Assembly (NCBI RefSeq): GCF_010119235.1
Contig: NZ_JAAATZ010000001.1
Coordinates: forward strand, 1,766,501-1,830,500
Length of the DNA: 64,000 nt
From: Flavobacterium phycosphaerae
GTDB taxonomy: Bacteria; Bacteroidota; Bacteroidia; Flavobacteriales; Flavobacteriaceae
Direction of reading: 5' to 3'
Shown here: positions 1 to 7,773 of the stretch, one piece after another
Layout: every line of letters starts with the position of its first letter
Position numbering within the stretch: position 1 is the stretch's first letter
Program-made: the position numbers and the translations under genes
The notes under the pieces: model-generated
Told to the model about the DNA's origin: nothing
The model's database searches: none
Seen by the model: the letters and a program-made list of their open reading frames with translations, nothing else

Positions 1-2
1 AT

Positions 3-62
3 TTGAAGGATGACCAGTTTTATGAGTTGTACTCGAGACGTAAAATGTACTTGAGCAAATAG
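3..62 (+). CDS. C-terminal end of an unidentified protein (5' partial)
   Basis: An open frame enters from the left edge and encodes about 19 residues ending ...LYSRRKMYLSK before a TAG at 60-62. A strong hairpin terminator follows about 55 bp later, as expected for the end of a plus-strand gene. Too little is present to name the protein. That this is the true frame is an inference from the terminator and the amino-acid composition. Confidence 0.45.
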   Translation: MKDDQFYELYSRRKMYLSK

Positions 63-66
63 TTTT

Positions 67-101
67 AAGTTACGAGTTACGAATTACGAGTTACAAGTTA
101 T
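67..101. repeat. Heptanucleotide tandem repeat (GAGTTAC/GAATTAC type), five units
   Basis: Five 7-bp units (AAGTTAC, GAGTTAC, GAATTAC, GAGTTAC, AAGTTAT) lie between the end of the upstream gene and its terminator. The same kind of array occurs at 2164-2212, and a related AATTCAC array at 33831-33879. The array is non-coding. Confidence 0.85.
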
Positions 102-117
102 TCCTTTTTTATATAGT

Positions 118-147
118 AACCGCCCTCTTTATTGGGGCGGTTTTTTT
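118..147 (+). terminator. Rho-independent terminator
   Basis: The stem AACCGCCC / GGGCGGTT (118-125 with 135-142) is followed by a T run. It terminates the partial gene entering from the left and reaches the stop codon of the convergent HTH gene. Confidence 0.85.
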
Positions 148-499
148 ATGATTTTTTGATTAGGATTTCTTTATAGATGGAGATTTCTTTTTTCAGGTCG
201 TTTATTTCCTGTTGTTGGGCTTCGATGGTATGTTGAAAGACGGTTTTATTGGTGTTTTGGAGTTCTACGGGAAGGAGTTGAATTAAATCGGTGAAGAGGT
301 TGTATCCGATGGCTTGCGATACTTTCCAGATGATTCTTGTTTGCAGTGTTTCCTGAACGAAATAGCCGTAGAGGGTGGACTGATGGATATTCATCCTGCG
401 GGATAGTTGGGCATAGGTTATGTTGTGTTCTTCGATTTTATTTTTGATAAAAGTACCCATGTGTGGTAGCTCGGCGGTGGTGTTTTGGTATGTTTTCAT
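146..499 (-). CDS. Small helix-turn-helix DNA-binding protein
   Basis: This 117-residue protein has a central Xre/Cro-like helix-turn-helix around IEEHNITYAQLSRRMNIHQS (roughly residues 22-41) and a C-terminal coiled-coil-like tail (QQQEINDLKKEISIYKEI). It is probably a DNA-binding regulator with a dimerising C-terminus. I chose the ATG at 499 because it begins MKTYQNTTAEL; an in-frame extension to 550 adds only a basic stretch with no domain. The gene stands alone and converges on the terminator at 118-147. No target is evident. Confidence 0.75.
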   Translation of the reverse strand: MKTYQNTTAELPHMGTFIKNKIEEHNITYAQLSRRMNIHQSTLYGYFVQETLQTRIIWKVSQAIGYNLFTDLIQLLPVELQNTNKTVFQHTIEAQQQEINDLKKEISIYKEILIKKS

Positions 500-625
500 A
501 TTGATTGTTATTTGATTAGACCTTCTTATTCTTTTATTGGATACTAACAAATAGTGTGCAATTTTGACTGAATTTGGTATAAACCCAAGAAAATTTAAGA
601 AAAGCCTAAGAAAGTTTGGGACTTT

Positions 626-814
626 CCAAAAGGGATATTGGATTCTCCCAAAAGGATATTGGATTCTCCCAAAGGGATATTGGATTCTCCCAAAGGGATA
701 TTGGATTTCCCCAAAGAGATATGGTATTACCCCAAAGGGATGTTGGATTCTCCCAAAAGGATATTGGATTTCCCCAAAGAGATATGGTATTACCCCAAAG
801 GGATATGGGATTAT
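626..814. repeat. 21-bp tandem repeat array, nine units
   Basis: Nine consecutive 21-bp units start with CCAAA and contain GGATATTGGATT or GATATGGTATT. They begin at 626, 647, 668, 689, 710, 731, 752, 773 and 794. Two sub-types exist, and the ordered pair 689-730 is repeated at 752-793, so the array grew partly by block duplication. CCAA and TTGG alternate, giving many small inverted repeats. Because the period is a multiple of three and no unit carries a stop, several plus-strand frames stay open, but none has a start signal or protein-like composition. The 397-bp gap between the flanking genes (551-947) otherwise holds only the lipoprotein promoter region. Confidence 0.9.
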
Positions 815-947
815 CCTAATAACCAGTGTTTTTACTATAGCGTTTCGGGAAAGAAATGGATGTTTTTTTGATTTGGTTCGGATTTATGATTCGTTAACTG
901 TTAATTTTTCTTATACTTGCTCCACTAAATTATAAAATACGCTACTT

Positions 948-1688
948 ATGAAAAAAATACTTTTGCTTACAGCTTTATCGTCTTTGTTGTTGGCTTCCTG
1001 CTCCTCGAGTGATTCCTCTCCGGCGGCTGAAAATGATGTGTTGATGACAAAGACCATTGCTACCTATGATAGCGGTACTCCGGTTACAACCACTTTTACT
1101 TATGATGGAAAAAAGATAAAGGAAGGGATGGCTTCTAACGGTTATTATCAGAAGTTTTATTATACAGGTGATTTGTTGACCAAAGTAGAATACTATGATG
1201 ATTCGGATGTGAAAATTTATGAGGAAACCTATGTCTATAATAGCAATAATCAATTAATCAATTATGCGTGGATAGAAATCACGAATGATTATGGTAGCAG
1301 GGAGTTGTATACTCACAATAGTAACGGTACTATTTCGGTAACTAAGTTATATGGAGATGCTGATGTTCAAAGTATTTTTTCAGGTACAGGGACTATCAGT
1401 TTTGTAAATGGTGACGTTAGTATGATAGATTCGAGTTCAGATGGGATGTATATGTATAGTTATGATACTAAAAACAGTCCGTTTAAAAATGTAACCGGCG
1501 TTGATAAAATCAATTTTGTTGATGGTGACCCGTTGGGCGTTTTTCATAACATAGTAACCGAAACTCATGAAGGTTTTCCATCGGCGACCATTACCTATGC
1601 CTATACTTACAATGGGCAGAATTTCCCGGCAACTAAGGATTGGAATGAGGGAAGCCATTCTAATTCGGTTCAGTATTTTTATAACTAA
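948..1688 (+). CDS. Secreted lipoprotein with YD-like beta repeats
   Basis: This 246-residue protein starts with a lipoprotein signal peptide whose lipobox LLASC puts the lipidated Cys at residue 18, followed by a Ser-rich linker. The mature part consists of short Tyr/Asp-rich strands (TYDSGTPVTTTFTYDGKKI, YDDSDVKIYEETYVYNS), resembling the YD/RHS-like beta repeats common in flavobacterial lipoproteins. It is probably an outer-membrane lipoprotein; no enzymatic motif is visible. It is monocistronic, with a strong terminator at 1711-1743. Possible -7 sequence TATACTTG lies shortly upstream. Function unknown. Confidence 0.8.
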   Translation: MKKILLLTALSSLLLASCSSSDSSPAAENDVLMTKTIATYDSGTPVTTTFTYDGKKIKEGMASNGYYQKFYYTGDLLTKVEYYDDSDVKIYEETYVYNSNNQLINYAWIEITNDYGSRELYTHNSNGTISVTKLYGDADVQSIFSGTGTISFVNGDVSMIDSSSDGMYMYSYDTKNSPFKNVTGVDKINFVDGDPLGVFHNIVTETHEGFPSATITYAYTYNGQNFPATKDWNEGSHSNSVQYFYN

Positions 1689-1710
1689 AATAGAGTTTAT
1701 TTCAAACCAA

Positions 1711-1743
1711 AACGCCCAAGGTAAAGCTTGGGCGTTTTTTTAT
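1711..1743 (+). terminator. Rho-independent terminator after the lipoprotein gene
   Basis: A perfect 10-bp stem AACGCCCAAG / CTTGGGCGTT (1711-1720 with 1727-1736) has a 6-nt loop and a following T run. Confidence 0.92.
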
Positions 1744-1746
1744 TCT

Positions 1747-2160
1747 TTATTTTTTAGGTTTTTTTTCTTCCTCTTCCAGCAAATCACTTAAATGAAAACG
1801 CAGGGCTGTAACTGAAATGCTGATTTCCCAGAAAGAAATTCCCAGCGAAATCAAAAGCGAAAGTAGACTGACACCAAAAAGCCAAATGCCCATGGTTTGT
1901 TGTTCTAAAAATAAGGATAACATGGCAAAGACGGAAAGAAACAAACACAGTACACCGAAGAGTTGCATGTACCGTATTAATGACAATCGGAGGTTGAGGT
2001 TTTTGATTTGAAGTAAAATACTTTTGGTGTGGTTTTCGTCGTAATGTTTTTTCAAACTTCTGACAATTTGGGCTATAGTTAGAAACCTGTTCGTGTAGGC
2101 CAGCAATATTAATGAGGTGGCAGAGAATAGGAGCGCGGGAGTTTCGATGTGGAGGGTCAT
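1747..2160 (-). CDS. DUF2721 family membrane protein
   Basis: This 137-residue protein has the typical DUF2721 opening (TPALLFSATSLILLAYTNRF) with a first membrane segment near residues 8-25, two more near 62-85 and 88-112, and a charged C-terminal tail (EEEEKKPKK). The family is widespread and has no established function. The start gives a family-typical N-terminus directly before the membrane segment. The gene converges with the upstream lipoprotein gene, sharing the hairpin at 1711-1743, and a heptamer array sits just 5' of its start codon. Confidence 0.8.
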   Translation of the reverse strand: MTLHIETPALLFSATSLILLAYTNRFLTIAQIVRSLKKHYDENHTKSILLQIKNLNLRLSLIRYMQLFGVLCLFLSVFAMLSLFLEQQTMGIWLFGVSLLSLLISLGISFWEISISVTALRFHLSDLLEEEEKKPKK

Positions 2161-2163
2161 TTT

Positions 2164-2212
2164 TAATTACGAATTACGAATTACGAATTACGAATTACGA
2201 ATTACGAATTTC
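2164..2212. repeat. Heptanucleotide tandem repeat (GAATTAC), about seven units
   Basis: GAATTAC repeats at 2171, 2178, 2185, 2192 and 2199, flanked by partial units. The array lies between the DUF2721 start and the htpG terminator. Perfect copy identity suggests recent slippage. Confidence 0.95.
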
Positions 2213-2229
2213 GGAAAATAATTTCATAA

Positions 2230-2260
2230 AAAAACCTGCAAGTCTTATTTGCAGGTTTTT
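2230..2260 (-). terminator. Bidirectional-looking terminator downstream of htpG
   Basis: The stem AAAAACCTGCAA / TTGCAGGTTTTT (2230-2241 with 2249-2260) gives a U run when read on the minus strand, terminating htpG. Confidence 0.9.
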
Positions 2261-2266
2261 ATCGTT

Positions 2267-2287
2267 GAGACGCGATTAATGACGTCT
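2267..2287. repeat. Degenerate copy of a GAGACGCGAT...ACGTCT inverted repeat
   Basis: The element GAGACGCGATTAAT(G)ACGTCT lies immediately 3' of the htpG stop codon. A near-perfect version (AGACGCGAT TT ATCGCGTCT) is the terminator hairpin after ffh at 30819-30838. Two copies in one window suggest a dispersed intergenic element. Confidence 0.6.
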
Positions 2288-4189
2288 TTACTTTATGAGT
2301 TCAAAACTTCTTTTTACAAAAGCGGTTAGTTCTTCGCCTTTTAATAAACCTTGGGATATTTTGGCTAAATCTAAGGCTTGTTTTACCAAACTTTCCTGAG
2401 CTGATTTATCCGAAGCGGTTAAAATGGTTGTGGCCAAATCAGAGTTGGTGTTCACAACCAGGTTGTACATTTCGGGGAAATTGCCCATGCCGAACATACC
2501 TCCGCCACCAGATTGACTCATTTCTTTCATTCTTCGCATGAATTCAGGTTGCGTGATAATAAATGGTGCCGCAGTGCTGTCCATCGGTTCTAATTGTACC
2601 GAATAGTTGGCTTTGGCAACAATCTCTTCTAAAACCGTTTTCAGTTTTGTGGCTTCTTCTTCCGATAGTTTTGAAATCTGAGTGTCTTCTTTTTGGATTA
2701 ATTTATCGATATGATCCGAATCAACACGAACAAAAGTCATGTTTTCGTTATCGCTTTCTAATTTTTGAATCAAATGCGAAACGATAGGAGAATCTAATAA
2801 AATCACTTCGTAGCCTTTGTCTTTAGCAATTTCAATGTAACCGTGTTGCGCGTCTTTATTGGAAGCATACAATACCACTAATTTCCCGTTTTTATCGGTT
2901 TGGTTCGCTGTGATGGCTTCTTTTAATTCGGCCAAAGTATAATACTTGTCGGCTACATTTGGATATAAAACAAAGTCACCGGCTTTTTCGTAGAATTTAG
3001 GTTCGGATAACATTCCGTATTCCAAAACGATTTTGATGTCGTTCCATTTTTTTTCAAAGTCTTCGCGGTTTTCATTGAATAACGATTTTAGTTTGTCGGC
3101 TACTTTACGCGTGATGTAGTTGGAAATTTTCTTCACATTGCCATCCGCTTGTAAGTATGAACGCGACACATTCAATGGAATGTCCGGTGAATCAATCACT
3201 CCTTTTAGCATACCTAAAAACTCAGGTACGATTCCTTCTACGTTGTCAGTTACATAAACTTGATTTTGGTACAATTGAATTTTGTCTTTTTGCAATTGTA
3301 AATCGGCTGACATTTTCGGGAAATATAAAATCCCCGTCAAGTTGAACGGATAATCTACATTCAAATGAATGTTGAATAGCGGTTCTTCAAATTGCATTGG
3401 ATACAATTCGCGATAGAAATTTTTATAATCTTCCTCAGTCAAATCTACCGGTTGTTTCGTCCAGGCCGGATTAGGATTGTTGATGATGTTGTCAACTTCT
3501 ACTTCGGTAAAAATATTGTCTTTGTCAGCTTCGTCAACTGATTCTCCTTTTTTCTGTTCGATTTTTTCTTTACGGGTACCGAATTTAATGGGCACCGGCA
3601 TGAACTTGTTGTATTTGGTTAACAGTTCACGGATTTTGTATTCTTCTAAAAATTCTAAGGAATCTTCAGCAATGTGCAGGATGATTTCGGTTCCTCTATC
3701 GGTTTTGTCATGCGGTTCTAACGTAAATTCAGGGCTACCGTCACAAGTCCAATGCGCTGCCGGTTCTTCTTTATAGGACTTCGTGATGATTTCTACTTTT
3801 TCGGCTACCATAAAGGCAGAGTAAAAACCAAGACCGAAATGACCAATGATGCCTGAATCTTTGGCAGAGTCTTTATATTTTTCCAAAAACTCTTCGGCAC
3901 CTGAGAAGGCCACTTGGTTGATGTACTTTTCTACTTCTTCGGCTGTCATCCCTAACCCTTGGTCGATGAGGTGAAGCTTTTTGCCTTCTTTGTCAATTTT
4001 AACTTCGATGATGGGATTGCCGTATTCTACTTTGGCTTCGCCAATACTGGTTAAGTGTTTTAATTTTAGAGTGGCATCCGTTGCGTTGGATACTAATTCA
4101 CGCAAGAAAATTTCGTGGTCGCTGTATAAAAACTTCTTGATTAGCGGAAAGATGTTTTCTACTGATACATTAATTTTTCCTGTTGTCAT
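2288..4189 (-). CDS. htpG: Molecular chaperone HtpG (Hsp90)
   Basis: HtpG is the bacterial Hsp90, a cytoplasmic ATP-dependent dimeric chaperone for folding and stress recovery. The 633-residue product has the N-terminal GHKL ATPase domain with HEIFLRELVSNATDA (about residues 26-40), the DQGLGM motif, and GHFGLGFYSAFMVAEKVEI in the ATP-lid region. The middle domain includes NVSRSYLQAD, and the C-terminal dimerisation domain ends SFELIK. Length and order match the family. It is transcribed alone, with a -7/-33 promoter at 4232-4265 and a terminator at 2230-2260. Confidence 0.98.
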   Translation of the reverse strand: MTTGKINVSVENIFPLIKKFLYSDHEIFLRELVSNATDATLKLKHLTSIGEAKVEYGNPIIEVKIDKEGKKLHLIDQGLGMTAEEVEKYINQVAFSGAEEFLEKYKDSAKDSGIIGHFGLGFYSAFMVAEKVEIITKSYKEEPAAHWTCDGSPEFTLEPHDKTDRGTEIILHIAEDSLEFLEEYKIRELLTKYNKFMPVPIKFGTRKEKIEQKKGESVDEADKDNIFTEVEVDNIINNPNPAWTKQPVDLTEEDYKNFYRELYPMQFEEPLFNIHLNVDYPFNLTGILYFPKMSADLQLQKDKIQLYQNQVYVTDNVEGIVPEFLGMLKGVIDSPDIPLNVSRSYLQADGNVKKISNYITRKVADKLKSLFNENREDFEKKWNDIKIVLEYGMLSEPKFYEKAGDFVLYPNVADKYYTLAELKEAITANQTDKNGKLVVLYASNKDAQHGYIEIAKDKGYEVILLDSPIVSHLIQKLESDNENMTFVRVDSDHIDKLIQKEDTQISKLSEEEATKLKTVLEEIVAKANYSVQLEPMDSTAAPFIITQPEFMRRMKEMSQSGGGGMFGMGNFPEMYNLVVNTNSDLATTILTASDKSAQESLVKQALDLAKISQGLLKGEELTAFVKRSFELIK

Positions 4190-4231
4190 AGGGTTCTTTT
4201 TTTATGTTAAACGATTTGGAAATGTATCAGT

Positions 4232-4265
4232 CAAAACTAATACCAATTGTAGAACTTATGACAAA
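4232..4265 (-). promoter_or_regulatory. Bacteroidota-type promoter for htpG
   Basis: On the minus strand TAGTTTTG (4239-4232) fits the -7 consensus TAnnTTTG. A TTTG at 4265-4262 lies 22 bp upstream, within the spacing tolerated for the -33 element. It is about 43 bp from the htpG start. No heat-shock operator such as CIRCE was seen. Confidence 0.5.
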
Positions 4266-4330
4266 TTGGCGTAGTAATAATTCTATAATAATTCTTTGAG
4301 ATAATGTAAATGACATTTTAAAAATGAGCG

Positions 4331-4338
4331 TATATTTG
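4331..4338 (+). promoter_or_regulatory. -7 promoter element for the lipoprotein pair
   Basis: TATATTTG matches the TAnnTTTG consensus exactly and lies 28 bp upstream of the ATG at 4367. No convincing -33 TTG is present at the usual spacing. Confidence 0.5.
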
Positions 4339-4366
4339 TGTTTATAAAAACATAATTCTAACAAGC

Positions 4367-4843
4367 ATGAAAAAAATTATTTTAATTAGTTTCTTATCGC
4401 TCTTGATTTTTTCCTGTAAATCAAAAAACTCGGCTACCAGTACTAAACTGGACACTCAATCAGAAGTAGCCATTAAAGGAAATTGGATGATTTCGTCAGT
4501 AACTTATCCCGGTTCGGATGTTATAAAAGTAACCTCCTTTGACTTAGCGGATTCGAAATGTTTTATTGGCAGCAAATGGAAATTTGTATCTAACAACAAC
4601 AAAGGAATATTGGCTTTAGAAAGTCCGAAATGTACCGCTTACACTACGCCAATTACTTGGTTTATTAATAAAGAAGGACAATTTGTTATGAAGATTTTGG
4701 ATGAAGCCAAAGCTAAAACGGTAAAAGCCGGCTATGTATTGCGAGTAGCCAATCAAACAGAGTCATCATTTCAACTGATTGACCGAATTAACGTAGCCGG
4801 AAATATGACCGACGTAGTATATCAATTTGAAAAATTAAACTAA
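4367..4843 (+). CDS. Lipocalin-like lipoprotein
   Basis: This 158-residue protein has signal peptide MKKIILISFLSLLIFSC with the lipidated Cys at 17. The mature domain begins with IKGNWMISSVTYPGSD, followed by alternating strands with two Cys residues (SKCFIGSKWKF, SPKCTAYTT), which fits the lipocalin-like lipoprotein folds common in Bacteroidota. The partner of such a barrel is unknown. It lies 5 bp upstream of the OmpA-family gene, so the two are almost certainly co-transcribed. I infer a cell-envelope role. Confidence 0.8.
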   Translation: MKKIILISFLSLLIFSCKSKNSATSTKLDTQSEVAIKGNWMISSVTYPGSDVIKVTSFDLADSKCFIGSKWKFVSNNNKGILALESPKCTAYTTPITWFINKEGQFVMKILDEAKAKTVKAGYVLRVANQTESSFQLIDRINVAGNMTDVVYQFEKLN

Positions 4844-4848
4844 AAAAA

Positions 4849-5544
4849 ATGAAAAAGATAAGTACAATTTTATTAGGAAGCGTTCTGCTTTTATCTACGG
4901 TTTTCACCAGTTGTGAGGCGGTAAAAAATACTAACAAAACACAACGTGGTGCTGCTATTGGTGCTGTTGGGGGTGCTGTTATCGGCGGGATTTTAGGAAA
5001 CAATATCGGTAAAGGCGGTAATGGTGCTTTAGGTGCTGTACTTGGAGGTGTCATTGGTGGTGTTGCCGGTGGAGTTATCGGAAATAAAATGGATAAACAA
5101 GCCCGCGAAATTGAAACGGCTTTACCAGGTGCTCAAGTAGAAAGAGTAGGCGAAGGGATTCGTTTAGTGTTAGGGGAAAATGCTGTTCGTTTTGATACTA
5201 ATAAATCTACCTTAACAGCTGCGGCTAAAGCTAATTTAGATAAGTTAGTACCGGTGTTTAACCAATATCCTGATACTAATATTCAAATTTATGGTTATAC
5301 TGACAGTACAGGAACAGCCGAATATAATTTGAAATTATCAGACCAAAGAGCTGCTTCGGTAAAAGCTTACTTAGCCGGAAAAGGGTTGTCATCAGGTCGA
5401 TTTACTACAACAGGATTAGGTATAGCCGATCCGATTGCAACCAATGATACTCCAGAAGGAAGAAGTCAGAATCGTCGTGTGGAGTTTGCCATCACAGCCA
5501 ATGAGAAAATGGTACAAGAGGCTAAAAAAGAAGCCGGAAAATAA
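4849..5544 (+). CDS. OmpA-family lipoprotein with glycine-zipper domain
   Basis: This 231-residue protein has signal peptide and lipobox (TSC, Cys 22), then a glycine-zipper membrane-interacting segment (repeated GAVGGAVIGGILG-type motifs, residues about 35-82), then a C-terminal OmpA peptidoglycan-binding domain (VRFDTNKSTLTAAAKANLDK to SQNRRVEFAI). The OmpA domain normally binds diaminopimelate in peptidoglycan, so the protein should tether the outer membrane to the cell wall. It resembles YiaD-type lipoproteins. It is second in a two-gene operon with the lipocalin-like protein and ends before a terminator. Confidence 0.92.
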   Translation: MKKISTILLGSVLLLSTVFTSCEAVKNTNKTQRGAAIGAVGGAVIGGILGNNIGKGGNGALGAVLGGVIGGVAGGVIGNKMDKQAREIETALPGAQVERVGEGIRLVLGENAVRFDTNKSTLTAAAKANLDKLVPVFNQYPDTNIQIYGYTDSTGTAEYNLKLSDQRAASVKAYLAGKGLSSGRFTTTGLGIADPIATNDTPEGRSQNRRVEFAITANEKMVQEAKKEAGK

Positions 5545-5566
5545 ATCTTCTATCATATTATAACTT

Positions 5567-5599
5567 AAAAGCGTTCATCAAAAGTGAGCGCTTTTTTTT
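5567..5599 (+). terminator. Rho-independent terminator after the OmpA-family gene
   Basis: The stem AAAAGCGTTCA / TGAGCGCTTTT (5567-5577 with 5585-5595, one wobble) is followed by a T tract. Confidence 0.88.
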
Positions 5600-5701
5600 G
5601 TTTTCATTTTTTTTGAATAACATTTAACAAAACTTTTTGTTTATGTTTTTATTGTAATTATTAAACAGTTTGTAACTTTATCGTCCAATAAAAAAAATAG
5701 T

Positions 5702-6376
5702 ATGGCAACAACAAAAACTACCAAAGCAAAGAAAAAACTGCTGAATGATCTTGAGATTATCTCGTTGTACATGAATGATGTTTTAGAAAGGCATGAAGCG
5801 CCCAAGAATGTTTTTATTTTTTGCAAAAAGCATGCTATTGATGAAAGTGACTTCTACAGTTTTTTTGGATCGCTAAATGCTTTAAGGCAAGAGATATGGG
5901 TAAAGTTTTTTGAAAATTCAGTAGCTACTATTGAAAAAGAGCCTGCTTTTGAAACTTATTCAGATAAAAATAAGTTACTCACGTTGTATTTTACTTTGTT
6001 TGAAATACTGACGCTGAACAGAAGCTATGTGCTGTTTTCTTTAAAGGAAAATAAAGAAGGATTGAAGAATTTGAAAAATTTAACCCTTTTCAGAAACCAT
6101 TTTAAAGCCTATATCGTAAGTAAAATAAAGTCAAAACCATCAGAGGTATTCGGGAAAGTGGCGAAAGTAACCGAACCTGTTTTCTCTGAAGGGGCTTGGC
6201 TTCAGTTCTTATTTTTATTGAAGTTTTGGATAGAAGACACCTCAAAAGGTTTTGAAAAAACAGATGTACTGATTGAGAAATCGGTGAATACCGTAGTAGA
6301 TTTATTAGATACAAAACCCTTGGAAAGTTTATTCGATTTGGGGAAATTCCTTTGGAAAGAAAAAATGCAATCATGA
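5702..6376 (+). CDS. TetR-like regulator upstream of the UbiB-family kinase
   Basis: This 224-residue, mainly helical protein has a basic N-terminus (ATTKTTKAKKKLL) and a divergent TetR-type helix-turn-helix (EAPKNVFIFCKKHAIDESDF followed by YSFFGSLNALRQEIW). Its C-terminal half resembles the TetR_C domain found in Bacteroidota proteins adjacent to AarF/UbiB kinases. The HTH is weaker than in typical TetR members, so DNA binding is inferred rather than certain. Its stop overlaps the kinase start as ATGA (4 nt), so the two are translationally coupled and probably functionally linked. A sequence resembling the -7 element, TAACTTTA, lies about 25 bp upstream. Confidence 0.75.
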   Translation: MATTKTTKAKKKLLNDLEIISLYMNDVLERHEAPKNVFIFCKKHAIDESDFYSFFGSLNALRQEIWVKFFENSVATIEKEPAFETYSDKNKLLTLYFTLFEILTLNRSYVLFSLKENKEGLKNLKNLTLFRNHFKAYIVSKIKSKPSEVFGKVAKVTEPVFSEGAWLQFLFLLKFWIEDTSKGFEKTDVLIEKSVNTVVDLLDTKPLESLFDLGKFLWKEKMQS

Positions 6377-7683
6377 AAACATTAGATAAAATTCCAACAG
6401 GAAAACTCGAACGCGCCGGACAATTAGTTAAAACCGGCATTAAAGTAGGAGGAAATTATGTTGCCTATTATGGCGAAAAAATGGTGAATCCTTCTTTAAA
6501 TAGAGATAAACTAAACGAAAACAATGCCGAAGATATTTACGACGGTTTGAAAAACTTGAAAGGCAGTGCTTTGAAAGTAGCCCAAATGCTGAGTATGGAT
6601 AAAAGCATTATGCCACAAGCGTATGTGGATAAATTTTCGTTGTCTCAGTTCTCAGTCCCGCCATTATCTGCGCCTTTGGTTAGAAAAACATTTAAAAAAT
6701 ATTTGGGGCAATACCCCGAAGCTATATTCGACACTTTCACCCCGGAAGCTATGAATGCGGCGAGTATCGGTCAGGTACACAAGGCAACTAAGGATGGGAA
6801 AATTTTTGCTGTGAAAATCCAATATCCGGGAGTGTCGGATAGTATTAGTTCAGATTTGGCTTTGGTAAAACCTTTTGCTACTCGAATGTTTAATTTGAAA
6901 GGCAAAGATTCGGAGAAATATTTCAAAGAAGTTGAAGACAAATTACTCGAAGAAACCGACTATGTATTAGAGTTGAAACAAAGTTTAGAGGTTTCAGCTT
7001 GGTGTCAAAAGATTGAAAATTTGCGCTTCCCAAAATACTATCCTGAATTATCCTCGGAAAAGATTTTAACTATGGAATGGATTGATGGGGAGCATCTTTC
7101 CGAATTTACGGCACACAATGAAGATAGAGTCAAAAGTGATAAAATTGGACAGGCACTTTGGGATTTTTACATGTATCAAATGCATCATTTAAAACAAGTG
7201 CATGCTGATCCGCATCCGGGAAATTTTTTGATTGATACCAATAATACTTTGGTGGCCATTGATTTTGGTTGTATGAAGCAGGTTCCGGAAGAATTTTATG
7301 TTCCTTATTTTGAATTGGCAAGACCTGAAGTTATCGATAATCCGAAATTATTTGTCGAAAAATTATATGAACTCGAGATTTTGAGAGCCGATGATTCTGA
7401 GAAAGAATTAGCCTATTTTACGCAACTATTTCATGATTTGCTGAGTTTGTTTACCAAACCGTTTCATGGTGCTACTTTTGATTTTTCGGAAGAAGTTTTT
7501 TTTGGACAAATAGCTCAAATGGGAGAGGAGTTTTCCAAAGATACTCAGCTCCGAAAAATGAATGGCAACCGAGGTTCAAAGCATTTTTTATACATCAACA
7601 GAACATTTTTCGGATTGTATAATTTATTACACGACTTAAAAGCCCGAATAGACACTAAGTCATTCGAAAAATATATTACATAA
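6373..7683 (+). CDS. AarF/UbiB (ABC1) family protein kinase-like protein
   Basis: This 436-residue protein of the ABC1/UbiB atypical kinase family has the KxGQ-like region LKGSALKVAQMLSM, the conserved AASIGQVHKA loop, invariant Lys in FAVKIQYPGV, catalytic loop HADPHPGNFLI and metal-binding IDFGCM. Family members act in quinone biosynthesis or lipid homeostasis at the membrane. No C-terminal transmembrane helix is obvious, and the exact substrate cannot be told. I chose the ATG at 6373, which overlaps the upstream stop as ATGA, over an upstream TTG. A long hairpin terminator follows at 7717. Confidence 0.9.
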   Translation: MKTLDKIPTGKLERAGQLVKTGIKVGGNYVAYYGEKMVNPSLNRDKLNENNAEDIYDGLKNLKGSALKVAQMLSMDKSIMPQAYVDKFSLSQFSVPPLSAPLVRKTFKKYLGQYPEAIFDTFTPEAMNAASIGQVHKATKDGKIFAVKIQYPGVSDSISSDLALVKPFATRMFNLKGKDSEKYFKEVEDKLLEETDYVLELKQSLEVSAWCQKIENLRFPKYYPELSSEKILTMEWIDGEHLSEFTAHNEDRVKSDKIGQALWDFYMYQMHHLKQVHADPHPGNFLIDTNNTLVAIDFGCMKQVPEEFYVPYFELARPEVIDNPKLFVEKLYELEILRADDSEKELAYFTQLFHDLLSLFTKPFHGATFDFSEEVFFGQIAQMGEEFSKDTQLRKMNGNRGSKHFLYINRTFFGLYNLLHDLKARIDTKSFEKYIT

Positions 7684-7716
7684 TTAAAAATAGATTGTTT
7701 ATTTATTGGTTAGGGT

Positions 7717-7759
7717 GAAAAGAGCGAAACTCCACGTTTGAGTTTGGCTCTTTTCTTTT
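7717..7759 (+). terminator. Long hairpin terminator
   Basis: GAAAAGAGC (7717-7725) pairs with GCTCTTTTC (7747-7755), and an inner GAAACTC/GAGTTT extends the stem. T-rich flanks lie on both sides, and the convergent gene ends at 7774, so it probably serves both directions. Confidence 0.85.
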
Positions 7760-7773
7760 ATAAAAAGAGGATA

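Noticed and set aside
626..814. Possible CRISPR array
   Set aside because: Units are directly adjacent with no unique spacers, and no cas gene is present. The same holds for 49646-49876 and the heptamer arrays.
564..935. Long open frames across the 21-bp array
   Set aside because: Three plus-strand frames are open only because the unit is 21 bp without stops. They start at TTG or ATG codons inside or next to repeats, with a PKGYWIL-type heptapeptide and no signal or family.
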